The translations under genes were made by a program, and so were the position numbers. Of a stretch of 64,000 nucleotides of DNA, positions 1-7,212 are shown one piece after another (position 1 is the first letter of the stretch; the number at the start of each line of letters is the position of its first letter). The notes beneath the pieces were generated by a model. That model saw only the letters and a program-made list of their open reading frames with translations. It searched no databases and was not told the origin of the DNA. The DNA lies in assembly GCF_016132545.1 (NCBI RefSeq), contig NZ_CP066167.1, forward strand, positions 3,093,501 through 3,157,500. Reading direction: 5' to 3'. The DNA is from Spongiibacter nanhainus (lineage in GTDB: Bacteria; Pseudomonadota; Gammaproteobacteria; Pseudomonadales; Spongiibacteraceae).

Positions 1-702
1 GTCGTTGCGCCAGCCCAGAAAGCGCACCCGGGCGTCCAGGCCCAGTTCACTGCACAGCGACTTTAGCGCGGCCTCCTCCGGCCCACTGCCCGCCAGCCAC
101 AGCACGGCATCGGGGACCTCTTTAAGCGCCCGCAGTAAGGTGTCAAAGGCCTTGTTGGTATGCAGGCGCCCGGCCGCCAACAGCAGCGGTACATCGCTTG
201 GCGTATCAAAACTGTCCCGGGGTAGCGGCGCGACCTCGGTCTCGTCGGCAAAATTGGGAATGTGCACCACTCGATCCGCCGGCATGCCGCCGTCAATCAG
301 ATGCTGGCAAATCCCCTTACTGATACCGACCCAGTAATCGGCCTGTTGGTAGTACTTGAGTTTGTAGTAGTGTCCCAGACGATTGACCAGCACATAGTTA
401 CCCTTGGGCGTGGCGGCACTGGCCCGCCCCATCCAGGTCATCACGATGTCGGGGCGGAATTTATTGAGCTGACGTCGATAGACCCAACGGTCGTAGACAT
501 CAAACTGGCCACCAAACCGGAACCCAGCAGTCTCCACGCCTTGCTCCCGCAGTGCTGCCACCCGGTGGGGGTGATTGCGGATAAAGGCCTTTTCGGTGAG
601 CTCGCCACTGGCTTGCAATCCGGCACTGAGTCGAACAAAGAAATTCTCCGCCCCACCCTGAGGGGCACCGGCCAATACCTGGGCTACCCGCAACTGTGTC
701 AT
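1..702 (-). CDS. Glycosyltransferase family 4, C-terminus cut by window edge
   Basis: The reading frame is open from the ATG at 702 to the first base of the window, 234 codons, so it is the N-terminal two thirds of a GT4 (GT-B fold) enzyme. Visible: the N-terminal acceptor-domain loop GAPQGGAENFF (residues 12-22), a linker with the VGISKG stretch (125-130) and IPNFAD (148-153), then the start of the nucleotide-sugar domain, LLLAAGRLHTNKAF (173-186) and LAGSGPEE (203-210). The E-x7-E donor motif would lie beyond the edge. Its ATG overlaps the stop of the sulfotransferase gene (ATGA), so it is the last visible gene of the glycan operon. Family assignment is firm; the sugar and acceptor are unknown. 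LPS core transfer is inferred from context. Confidence 0.85.
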   Translation of the reverse strand, partial: MTQLRVAQVLAGAPQGGAENFFVRLSAGLQASGELTEKAFIRNHPHRVAALREQGVETAGFRFGGQFDVYDRWVYRRQLNKFRPDIVMTWMGRASAATPKGNYVLVNRLGHYYKLKYYQQADYWVGISKGICQHLIDGGMPADRVVHIPNFADETEVAPLPRDSFDTPSDVPLLLAAGRLHTNKAFDTLLRALKEVPDAVLWLAGSGPEEAALKSLCSELGLDARVRFLGWRND

Positions 703-1304
703 GACAGCTCCTGTGTCTGATCATCGGCATTGCGCGCCCGGTTTTTATAGGGAAACGGCATTGCCGGTTTGTCCACACCGATAAACTCGCAAACCTTGTC
801 CCAGCCGTCTCCTGCCATAATATTCATCACCAAAAGGCGCTCGGCAGGAATCACCGCCTGCACCCGGGCGTTGTGCTCCCGATAGCGCTGGCGGTAGAGA
901 TCCTCAACCGGCGAAGCACTGCCGTAAACCCGCTCTCGCAAGGCGCGACGAAAGACTTTGTAAGAGCGTCTCCGGGGCAGGTCAAACAAACGGGGATACT
1001 TCACCGGCCGCAGAAAAAAGTGGTTCTCGATACTGGGCCACCAGTCATCTTCGTCCCGCAAAGTAAGGATAAACTTGGCCTCCGGGTAAGCCTTAGCCAA
1101 CTGCTCATAGTAGTGGGCCACCGGCAAATCGAAGACCGCATCCATATCGTCATAGACCCGGAAGTTGGCATCCTCGCGACCGTGAATCACCGCGTCGTGG
1201 AGGCGGTCGGCATGAAAGCCCAGGGTTTTGTAGCCCAGCAGAGTAAAGGCTTCTTGCAGGCTGGTGGTGCCAGTTTTGCTGAGGCCAGCGCCAAATACTT
1301 TCAT
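699..1304 (-). CDS. Small sulfotransferase family protein (Sulfotransfer_4-like)
   Basis: A 201-residue protein with the PAPS-binding P-loop near the N-terminus (GLSKTGTTSL, residues 7-16), which holds the 5'-phosphosulfate of the donor, and a second conserved block (LRDEDDWWPS, about 82-91) where the family binds the 3'-phosphate. The C-terminal PFPYKNRAR segment is also typical of this small sulfotransferase/sulfotransferase-like family. Some members are only distantly related to proven sulfotransferases, so sulfate transfer is likely but not certain. It has no signal peptide and should be cytoplasmic. Its start overlaps the YrbL-like gene by 4 bp and its stop overlaps the following glycosyltransferase by 4 bp. 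This suggests it modifies the glycan built by its neighbours. Confidence 0.8.
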   Translation of the reverse strand: MKVFGAGLSKTGTTSLQEAFTLLGYKTLGFHADRLHDAVIHGREDANFRVYDDMDAVFDLPVAHYYEQLAKAYPEAKFILTLRDEDDWWPSIENHFFLRPVKYPRLFDLPRRRSYKVFRRALRERVYGSASPVEDLYRQRYREHNARVQAVIPAERLLVMNIMAGDGWDKVCEFIGVDKPAMPFPYKNRARNADDQTQELS

Positions 1305-2071
1305 GGTTCTGTCTTGTCCTGATCTACCGGTGACACCCTGGCTCCCGACTTGGTCACACCTGGGGTGTCCTGCTTTGGCGGGGGGATATTGGGCTCACCG
1401 TCTTTCAGCGGCACGCCCTGTAGGCCGGGATAATTGCCGTCCTGAATCTGGGCTAAAAACTCATCGATGCGCTCGGGTAAATTGTTGGCCTTGCGACCGG
1501 CAAAGTAGCGGCGCAGCCACAGCGGCGCCCAGGCCTTCCCCGCCAGGCCCGATGCCCCCATACCGTCAATCACCACCAAGCGCTGAATCGCTCCCTGTTG
1601 ATCGCGCTGCACTACGATATTGTGAATCAACAAATCCTTGGAGGGCACCGCGTAGTCGCGCCAGTGAGCCATCAATTCTGCGACGGCGCGCTGCAGGTCG
1701 GGCTGATAGCCGCCGTGCCACAGCTCCAGCTTAAGAGAGCGGGAAATCTCCCCATTGCCGTCCAGTATCAGTTCGGAGCAAAGGCCCGGCCCCATATCGG
1801 TATCCAGCATGCCGTAGCAGCGACTGACATGCTTAAACAAGGCATCGGGATAGTGGCTTTGCAAACGCTCCATCACCTGCAGTTCTTCCAGGTTGTCATC
1901 AAAGGCCGACAGCGGTCGCAGATTCTTGGGGAAGCTTTTTTTGGCACGCCGCCACTCCAAACTGCGATCGGGGCGCCTGACCTTGATGCAACGATCGGCA
2001 AACTCAGGGTGGACAAAACACAGGCGGTTGCCGCCCCTGGCAAAGGCCTCTTTGTCCTGCAAGGCAATCAT
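1301..2071 (-). CDS. YrbL family protein with protein-kinase-like fold
   Basis: The 256-residue product matches the YrbL (PhoP-regulatory-network) family, which belongs to the kinase-like superfamily together with the LPS kinases WaaP and KdkA. Visible kinase-like elements are an N-terminal ARGGNRLCF turn, an ATP-lysine position CIKV (K30), a catalytic-loop-like IHNIVV (149-154) and a metal-binding-like VIDG (D169). The C-terminal 35 residues are rich in Pro, Lys and Asp and look disordered. ATG at 2071 is chosen over an upstream ATG at 2107 because it makes an ATGA overlap with the preceding glycosyltransferase and begins at the family's normal N-terminus. YrbL biochemistry is poorly defined. 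In this cluster a sugar-kinase role on the LPS core is a reasonable inference. Confidence 0.8.
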   Translation of the reverse strand: MIALQDKEAFARGGNRLCFVHPEFADRCIKVRRPDRSLEWRRAKKSFPKNLRPLSAFDDNLEELQVMERLQSHYPDALFKHVSRCYGMLDTDMGPGLCSELILDGNGEISRSLKLELWHGGYQPDLQRAVAELMAHWRDYAVPSKDLLIHNIVVQRDQQGAIQRLVVIDGMGASGLAGKAWAPLWLRRYFAGRKANNLPERIDEFLAQIQDGNYPGLQGVPLKDGEPNIPPPKQDTPGVTKSGARVSPVDQDKTEP

Positions 2072-3108
2072 TTCAGCGAGCCGTCCAGATTGATGTCCCG
2101 GGCCCACACGTAGTCGTGGCTGAAAGGAATCCCCATTGACGCCTCGACAATGTACTGGGCGTAGAGACGGGAGTTAATTTGCTGATGAAAGAAATCCCGG
2201 CAGCGGCTGGCCCAGGCCTGGCGTTTGTGATCGTCGTGGTGGAACTCGCGGATTTTGGCCAGCAAGTCGGCCTCATCGTCAAAGTACACCGCCGACTCCG
2301 CGGGCAGCAGCTCGTCAAAACGCGGGCCACTGTGAGTAAACTGCAAAATGCCATTGCCCGCCAGCTGCGCCATCCGCGCCGAGGAATACCAGTAGTCCCC
2401 CTCCTGGCGATTCAGGTTCAGCCCCATGCGGGTACGGGCCAAAGCGCGGTCGTAATCTCGCCCCCACACCGGCGACTCGCCAAAGCTGCCATAGGTTTTG
2501 AAGTTCATTTCCTCTGCCACTGCGTCTTTGATTCGACCCACCATTTGCAGGCGCTGGGTAAATTCAGTGGCGTTGCTGCAGAACAGCAAATCGATATCCA
2601 GATCGTCCCGCTCGGCGTTGTTCAGGCACTCCACCGAAGGGTCCACCGGGTTGGGCATGTGGTAAAGGCGGGCGCCGATACCTTCAAACTGGCGCAATTC
2701 ACGGCGCCCCGTGGAGACAAACACCGCGTCCACCACCGATGCCCGGGACTTGATGCGCTCCACATTACTGGGCACAAACAGCGGGTCATTATTGCAATGG
2801 GCCACCACCGCATTGGGGTACAAGCCCTTGATCGCCTTTAGGGTGTCGTTAGTAATCATATCGCAGTGCCCGGCAATCACCAGGTCGGGCTCCATGGCGT
2901 CGACCATTTCCAGCAGGCGCTTGTTGGCTTTGCCAACGCCCAAGTCGCGGATTCCCAAGGGCGCTTCAAAGGCGGCGATATCCCGATCACTAAAGGTTTG
3001 CAGGTAGTGGTCGTTTTTGATCAGGCCAAAACTGAGTTTCTGTGCCCAGCTGACCCGGGTCTGGCCGTAGCGACGCAGCTGTTGGTAGGCAATATGTAAA
3101 ACTCTCAT
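2068..3108 (-). CDS. CgeB-like glycosyltransferase (Glyco_trans_1_2 type)
   Basis: A 346-residue cytoplasmic protein starting MRVLHIAYQQ. The C-terminal half resembles the Glyco_trans_1_2/CgeB group: a conserved GLNLNRQ strand, then WYSSARMAQLAGNGIL, which corresponds to the donor-domain motif with a Gly-rich turn, and a DDEADLLAKI helix. The N-terminal half is Rossmann-like with LVIAGH and VVAHCNNDP. The frame extends 30 codons upstream, to 3198, but that extension contains no family sequence and the ATG at 3108 begins exactly at beta-strand 1. About 117 bp separate it from the preceding GT4, and a possible promoter sits in that gap. The sugar specificity is unknown. Confidence 0.8.
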   Translation of the reverse strand: MRVLHIAYQQLRRYGQTRVSWAQKLSFGLIKNDHYLQTFSDRDIAAFEAPLGIRDLGVGKANKRLLEMVDAMEPDLVIAGHCDMITNDTLKAIKGLYPNAVVAHCNNDPLFVPSNVERIKSRASVVDAVFVSTGRRELRQFEGIGARLYHMPNPVDPSVECLNNAERDDLDIDLLFCSNATEFTQRLQMVGRIKDAVAEEMNFKTYGSFGESPVWGRDYDRALARTRMGLNLNRQEGDYWYSSARMAQLAGNGILQFTHSGPRFDELLPAESAVYFDDEADLLAKIREFHHDDHKRQAWASRCRDFFHQQINSRLYAQYIVEASMGIPFSHDYVWARDINLDGSLK

Positions 3109-3171
3109 CGAGGGTCCATGACGTTCATGTTGATTATTGAGCACCTGCATCCGGGCCAGTGACGAGTCGCG

Positions 3172-3198
3172 ACTATACCATTGCCCCCACAGCGGCAA
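3172..3198 (-). promoter_or_regulatory. Possible internal sigma70 promoter of the glycan cluster
   Basis: On the minus strand TTGCCG (3193-3198) is followed after 15 bp by TATAGT (3172-3177), and the -10 carries a TGG extension of the extended -10 type. The short spacer makes it weak on its own, but the extended -10 can compensate. It would start transcription about 55 bp before the CgeB-like glycosyltransferase. Confidence 0.3.
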
Positions 3199-3225
3199 CA
3201 GTTATCGCCGGCCCTGCCACCCAGC

Positions 3226-4380
3226 TCAGGCCGTGGCAGTGTCGCCAATTTTCAGTAGCCGTTGATAGACCTCAAGGGTGCTTTGTACCTGGCTGTCCAG
3301 GTAGTAGGCCTCGGGCAGCCGAAGATGGTTGTCGGCGTCGAGGATGTCCGCCACCCGAGCGGCAAAGGCCACCACATCGTCGGGAGGCACCAGCCCCTGA
3401 GGAAAGCCCTGCTGCAGGGATTCGCTGGCACCGCCCCGGTCATAGGCCACCACCGGCGTGCCCGACGCCAGCGACTCCGGCACGGTGCGACCAAAGGGCT
3501 CTGGCTTGTTGGACATATGGCAGGTCACATCGGCCCAGCGATAAAACTGGGCTATGTCGCTGCGGTGGCCGAGAAAACTGACGTGCTCCTGCAAACCGAG
3601 CTGCTGCCGGAGAGTCATCAGTTCTTGGAGGTAGTGCTGCTTATCGGGCTCGGCATCGCCGATCACCACACCGTGGCAGTCGGGCCGCAGTTTGATGAGC
3701 TGCGCCATCATGGCCAAAAAAGCCTCCTGCCCCTTCCAGCGACTGAGACGTCCCGGCATAAGAATCAGCCGCTTATCCTTTAATGCCGGGTAGTCCGCCA
3801 GTATATCTGCCTGCCATTGCCGCGACACCGGCTCACGGCTAAACGCCGCAGGGTCCAAGCCTCTGGGAATCAGGGTCACCCGCTCCGGGGCGACCTTGTA
3901 GTGCTCAAAGATGTAATCCTGCACACAGTGGGATATGGCGATCACCTGCTCGGCCCGGGCCATAATGCCGCTGTAGGCGTTGACCGAGTACAAGCCATGG
4001 AAGGTACTCACCAGGCCTGGGCGATGTTCAGGGGGCATCTTTCGCCATGCCAGCCAGACGATCCAGGCCGGCACCCGGGAGCGCACGTGGACGATATCGG
4101 CACCCAGTTCTTCCAGCAGGCGCCGCATCGGCCGCACTTGCTTTAGCGACGCCAGGGACTTGCGGTGTACCGGCATGGTGATGTGCTCACAGCCGGCGGC
4201 TTCCAGGGCCTCGACTTGGCGCCCGCCACTGGAAATCACCACCGCCCGGTGCCCGCGCTTGACCAGTTCCCGGGCGAACTCCACCGTACCCCGCTCCACG
4301 CCCCCGGCATTCAAGGCGGGTAAGACCTGTACCACGGTCAGGCGTCGCTGGGCTGATTTGCGCGACTCAGCTGTCGTCAT
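3226..4380 (-). CDS. Glycosyltransferase family 4 (GT-B)
   Basis: A complete 384-residue GT4 enzyme. It has the N-terminal acceptor-domain loop ALNAGGVERG (22-31), a hinge with IPRGLD, the donor-domain strand LMPGRLSRWKGQEAF and the retaining-GT signature E-x7-E in EPFGRTVPE, followed by SGTPVVAYDRGGASE, which contacts the nucleotide-sugar phosphates. There is no signal peptide; it should act on the inner leaflet side like WaaG or RfaB-type core transferases. Its ATG overlaps the stop of the ELM1-family gene (ATGA), indicating translational coupling. WaaG-like core glucosyl transfer is possible but cannot be assigned from motifs alone. Confidence 0.88.
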   Translation of the reverse strand: MTTAESRKSAQRRLTVVQVLPALNAGGVERGTVEFARELVKRGHRAVVISSGGRQVEALEAAGCEHITMPVHRKSLASLKQVRPMRRLLEELGADIVHVRSRVPAWIVWLAWRKMPPEHRPGLVSTFHGLYSVNAYSGIMARAEQVIAISHCVQDYIFEHYKVAPERVTLIPRGLDPAAFSREPVSRQWQADILADYPALKDKRLILMPGRLSRWKGQEAFLAMMAQLIKLRPDCHGVVIGDAEPDKQHYLQELMTLRQQLGLQEHVSFLGHRSDIAQFYRWADVTCHMSNKPEPFGRTVPESLASGTPVVAYDRGGASESLQQGFPQGLVPPDDVVAFAARVADILDADNHLRLPEAYYLDSQVQSTLEVYQRLLKIGDTATA

Positions 4381-5312
4381 TGCTTCACTCCCTTGTCCAT
4401 CGCCAACAGCCAGTCAGCGGCGCGATCCGCCTCCCACAATGTCGTCCCGGGTTTTGGTAGCGCTTGGTCTAGGTCGACCGTTGCCGCATCGCTGGCCAGA
4501 CCACTGGCCAGCACCTGTTCCATGCTGCGGGTCACTCGGGAATCGCGCTTTTTGCCCAAGCTAAGCAAGCCCGTCGGGGCACCGGCGGTAATACTCTCGT
4601 ACACCATCGACACGCTGTCCCGACTGACCCACACCTGTCCGGCCTCCGCCAGTTGCTGCTGTAACCAGCCACCGCCACTGTGGCCAAAGGGCATCGCTTG
4701 AATATTTCTTCGCTGTTGGCGCCGCAATTGGGTGAGAAATTCCGGTGGGGTGCGGGGCGAGTCCGACACCTTCCACTGCACCGCGGGCTGGGCATCGGCA
4801 ATCGCCAGTACTTGCTGCAGCACGGTGTCGTCATCCCATACAAAATGCCGATTGATACCGCCCAGCAAGATTAAACCGTGATCTGGAAGCCGGGGGGTGT
4901 GACTGGGCTCGATCACATTGAGCACGCCCTGAGTCGCCAATACTGAGGGCCGATCGGGGGGCGCATCGTGCACCGGCACACAGGCGGCATCAAACAGCCA
5001 CAGTGGCCAGCTGGGTCGCATTAACACCAGGGCTTTAGCGCCGGTCATCCACTTACACCACAACATCGGCAGATGGCAGTGACTGCCGGCGCCGATAATC
5101 CAGTCCGGCAGCTTGGCGACGGGGGCCACGCTGGTGGAGAACTGCTGTAACAAGCCCTGTCGCCGGGTGTAGCGAAAGGGCCTCTTGGACATGTCCAACC
5201 ACACCGTCTGCAAATCGCACTTGGCTTCCAGCCGCGCTACCAGACCGCGAATCTGATTGAGGTGCCCGGGCCGGCCATCGGTAATTATCCACGCTGTCAG
5301 GGTTTTGCTCAT
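4377..5312 (-). CDS. ELM1-family (mitochondrial fission ELM1-like) protein
   Basis: The 311-residue product belongs to the family named after plant ELM1, whose bacterial members are common in alphaproteobacteria and some gammaproteobacteria. Hallmarks are the N-terminal ITDGRPGHLNQ (10-20), the central LILLGGINRHF and the C-terminal VSRDSVSMVYESITAGAP, which resembles the donor-binding end of GT-B glycosyltransferases. There is no signal peptide. ATG 5312 is preferred to an in-frame start 30 bp upstream because it begins at the family's conserved first strand. It lies 38 bp after lpxL and overlaps the next GT4 by 4 bp. The biochemical activity of the bacterial family is not established; a glycosyltransferase role in the LPS core is inferred from fold-like motifs and neighbours. 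Confidence 0.85.
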   Translation of the reverse strand: MSKTLTAWIITDGRPGHLNQIRGLVARLEAKCDLQTVWLDMSKRPFRYTRRQGLLQQFSTSVAPVAKLPDWIIGAGSHCHLPMLWCKWMTGAKALVLMRPSWPLWLFDAACVPVHDAPPDRPSVLATQGVLNVIEPSHTPRLPDHGLILLGGINRHFVWDDDTVLQQVLAIADAQPAVQWKVSDSPRTPPEFLTQLRRQQRRNIQAMPFGHSGGGWLQQQLAEAGQVWVSRDSVSMVYESITAGAPTGLLSLGKKRDSRVTRSMEQVLASGLASDAATVDLDQALPKPGTTLWEADRAADWLLAMDKGVKQ

Positions 5313-5350
5313 GGGCTGACCATACTCGCTTATCGATCTCATAGGACCGA

Positions 5351-6244
5351 TCAGTAAAACGTCGCTTTACCTTCCGGGCGGGTTTTAAACCGCCGGTGCA
5401 CCCACATGTACTGCTCCGGCACCTTGCGGATGTTGTCCTCAAGCTGGGCATTGATAGCCCGTGCATCCGCCGCCGGATCGTCGCTGGGAATTTGCGGCAG
5501 GGGCACAATATCAATGCGGTAGCGGCGACCGTTGTCAAGGCGCTGCTGGTGGGTCATCACCACCCTCGCCCTCCCTGCTTTAGCCAGGGTACTGGTGGCA
5601 ATAGTGGTAGCAGCCAGCACACCGAAGAAGGGCACGAATGCCGCTGATTTGCGACCGTAATCCTGATCCGGCAGGTAAAACAGCCGCCGCCCTTCGCGCA
5701 GGCGCTTTAGCGCCCGCTTCACATCCCGCCGGTGAATGGGCTCGCCGTAGCGCCCTCGGGCGCGACTCAGAATTCGCTCCAGCACCGGGTTTTTATGGCG
5801 GCGATAAAAGGAGTCTGCCGGAAAAGACTGGGCCAGCAGTGCGCCGCCCACATCCAGCCCGGTAAAGTGGGTGCCTATCACAATGATGCCCTGCCCGTCG
5901 TCGTTGCTCAGGTGTTCCTCACCGTGCAGCTCCGGGACGATATCGAGATCTTCGATAGGCCGAAACCAGGCCCGCACGGTTTCCATCAGCCCGATACCCT
6001 GATCCTGCATGGTGCGCTTGAGCAAGCGCTGCCGCTCGGCCTCGCTCTTCTCCGGGAAGCACATTTCCAGGTTGACCCAGGCTATGCGCCGACGCTGCCT
6101 GGCAAAATAGTAGAACAGTGTTCCCATACCCCGCCCCAAGGCGTGGTTGACTGCCCTGGGCAGCTGAGCCAGGAACCACATCACCGCAACGCCACACCAG
6201 GTCGGCCAATAGCGGGGAGCCAGGAGTTGTCTCGGAATTGTCAT
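5351..6244 (-). CDS. lpxL: Lipid A biosynthesis acyltransferase, LpxL/HtrB family
   Basis: This membrane-bound acyltransferase adds a secondary acyl chain to Kdo-lipid A on the cytoplasmic face of the inner membrane. The 297-residue protein has an N-terminal hydrophobic anchor (about 14-30), the catalytic H-x4-D motif in GTHFTGLD (His126 and Asp131 from the chosen ATG) and the downstream FYRRHKNPVLE and LPDQDYG blocks conserved in LpxL/LpxM. The ATG at 6244 is used; an in-frame TTG lies one codon upstream. LpxL and LpxM paralogues share these motifs, so which acyl position it fills is not certain. It is the first gene of the minus-strand envelope cluster and diverges from dgkA. Confidence 0.88.
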   Translation of the reverse strand: MTIPRQLLAPRYWPTWCGVAVMWFLAQLPRAVNHALGRGMGTLFYYFARQRRRIAWVNLEMCFPEKSEAERQRLLKRTMQDQGIGLMETVRAWFRPIEDLDIVPELHGEEHLSNDDGQGIIVIGTHFTGLDVGGALLAQSFPADSFYRRHKNPVLERILSRARGRYGEPIHRRDVKRALKRLREGRRLFYLPDQDYGRKSAAFVPFFGVLAATTIATSTLAKAGRARVVMTHQQRLDNGRRYRIDIVPLPQIPSDDPAADARAINAQLEDNIRKVPEQYMWVHRRFKTRPEGKATFY

Positions 6245-6309
6245 CAAATTGCCATTACACTATTACACCTGTTAGCGGCCGGGGCGAAGCCGCCTTCACA
6301 GCCGCGCGC

Positions 6310-6315
6310 ATTGTA
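6310..6315 (-). promoter_or_regulatory. Candidate -10 for the lpxL-led cluster
   Basis: Within the 143-bp divergent gap between lpxL and dgkA the minus strand reads TACAAT at 6310-6315, the best -10 match on that strand. No good -35 is seen at the right spacing, so this is only a candidate. The gap also contains an AT-rich segment before lpxL. Confidence 0.25.
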
Positions 6316-6387
6316 CACGTTATTGAGAAAAGGGAATTTGCAGCAGGGCATTTGACGCACTGATCTGTCCCGGGACTTGTTGTAGTT

Positions 6388-6762
6388 ATGATGAATAAAC
6401 CAGGCCGCTCCGGCTTTATGCGTATCATCCACGCCACCGGCTACTCGCAGAAAGGTCTGCGCGCCGCCTGGCAACACGAAGAGGCCTTTCGCCAAGAAGC
6501 CATCCTGGCGGCGATACTGTTGCCCACGGCGTTTTGGCTGGGGCAGACCGCCCTGGAGCGTATCGCACTGATTATCCCCGTGTTTCTGGTGGTTATCGTC
6601 GAGCTGGTCAACTCCGCCATCGAAGCCGCCATCGACCGCATAAGCATGGACCGCCACCCGCTTTCCGGCCAGGCCAAAGACATTGGCTCCGCCGCCGTTT
6701 TGATGAGCCTGCTGCTGTGCGCGGTGAGTTGGGGATTGATTATTCAACAGCGCTTTTTCTGA
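6388..6762 (+). CDS. dgkA: Diacylglycerol kinase DgkA
   Basis: DgkA phosphorylates diacylglycerol to phosphatidate, recycling the lipid released when phosphoglycerol or phosphoethanolamine is transferred to periplasmic glycans and LPS. The 124-residue product has the family's amphipathic N-terminus (RIIHATGYSQKGLRAAW) and three membrane segments (about 40-57, 60-77 and 102-119). It also has the catalytic-site stretch IVELVNSAIEAAIDRI with the conserved Glu and Asn, and GQAKDIGSAAV. Two consecutive ATG codons open the gene; either could be used and no strong Shine-Dalgarno is evident. It is divergent from lpxL, a functionally sensible neighbour. Confidence 0.93.
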   Translation: MMNKPGRSGFMRIIHATGYSQKGLRAAWQHEEAFRQEAILAAILLPTAFWLGQTALERIALIIPVFLVVIVELVNSAIEAAIDRISMDRHPLSGQAKDIGSAAVLMSLLLCAVSWGLIIQQRFF

Positions 6763-6808
6763 GTCGAGGTCTCGGGACACGCCAAGGCGGGTAAATTCCC
6801 TCACCCCC

Positions 6809-6837
6809 TTGACATTCAAGCCCCCAGCCGGAATAAT
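6809..6837 (+). promoter_or_regulatory. rpsT promoter
   Basis: A consensus TTGACA (6809-6814), a 17-bp spacer and AATAAT (6832-6837) lie about 45 bp before the GTG start of rpsT. The -35 is perfect and the -10 is good. Confidence 0.65.
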
Positions 6838-6879
6838 CCCCGCCCTAAATTTTCCACGCCAGTTTTCGAGGAGTATCGA

Positions 6880-7146
6880 GTGGCTAACTCTCCACAAGCA
6901 CGGAAACGCGCACGTCAGGCGGAAAAACGTCGTTCGCATAACGCCAGTCTGCGCTCCATGGTTCGCACCTACCTCAAGCGTGTAGTTGCGGCAATCGAAT
7001 CCGGTGACCAGCAAGCGGCTAAAACCGCCTACGACGCTGCTGTACCCGTTCTTGACCGCGTTGCCGACAAAGGCATTTACCACAAGAACAAAGCGGCACG
7101 TCATAAGAGCCGCCTCAATGCCCGCATTAAGGCGATGGCTGCGTAA
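6880..7146 (+). CDS. rpsT: 30S ribosomal protein S20
   Basis: Primary 16S rRNA-binding protein of the small subunit. The 88-residue, very basic sequence opens [18 protein letters not shown] and closes with the conserved [14 protein letters not shown] helix; length is normal for the family. Translation starts at GTG 6880, preceded by a strong GAGGAG Shine-Dalgarno at 6869-6874. Non-AUG initiation is also known for S20 in E. coli, where it is part of autoregulation. It is monocistronic, with its own promoter and a strong terminator, and converges on proB. Confidence 0.97.
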   Translation: MANSPQARKRARQAEKRRSHNASLRSMVRTYLKRVVAAIESGDQQAAKTAYDAAVPVLDRVADKGIYHKNKAARHKSRLNARIKAMAA

Positions 7147-7160
7147 CATTAAGCCTCGCA

Positions 7161-7194
7161 CATAAAAAAACCCGCTGCGGCGGGTTTTTTTATG
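7161..7194. terminator. Bidirectional terminator between rpsT and proB
   Basis: A perfect 15-bp inverted repeat (7161-7175 and 7180-7194) with a 4-nt TGCG loop. Its outer part is A7/T7, so each strand shows a GC hairpin followed by a T-run. It serves convergent rpsT and proB. Confidence 0.9.
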
Positions 7195-7212
7195 TCTGGC
7201 ATTGGGCGCGCA

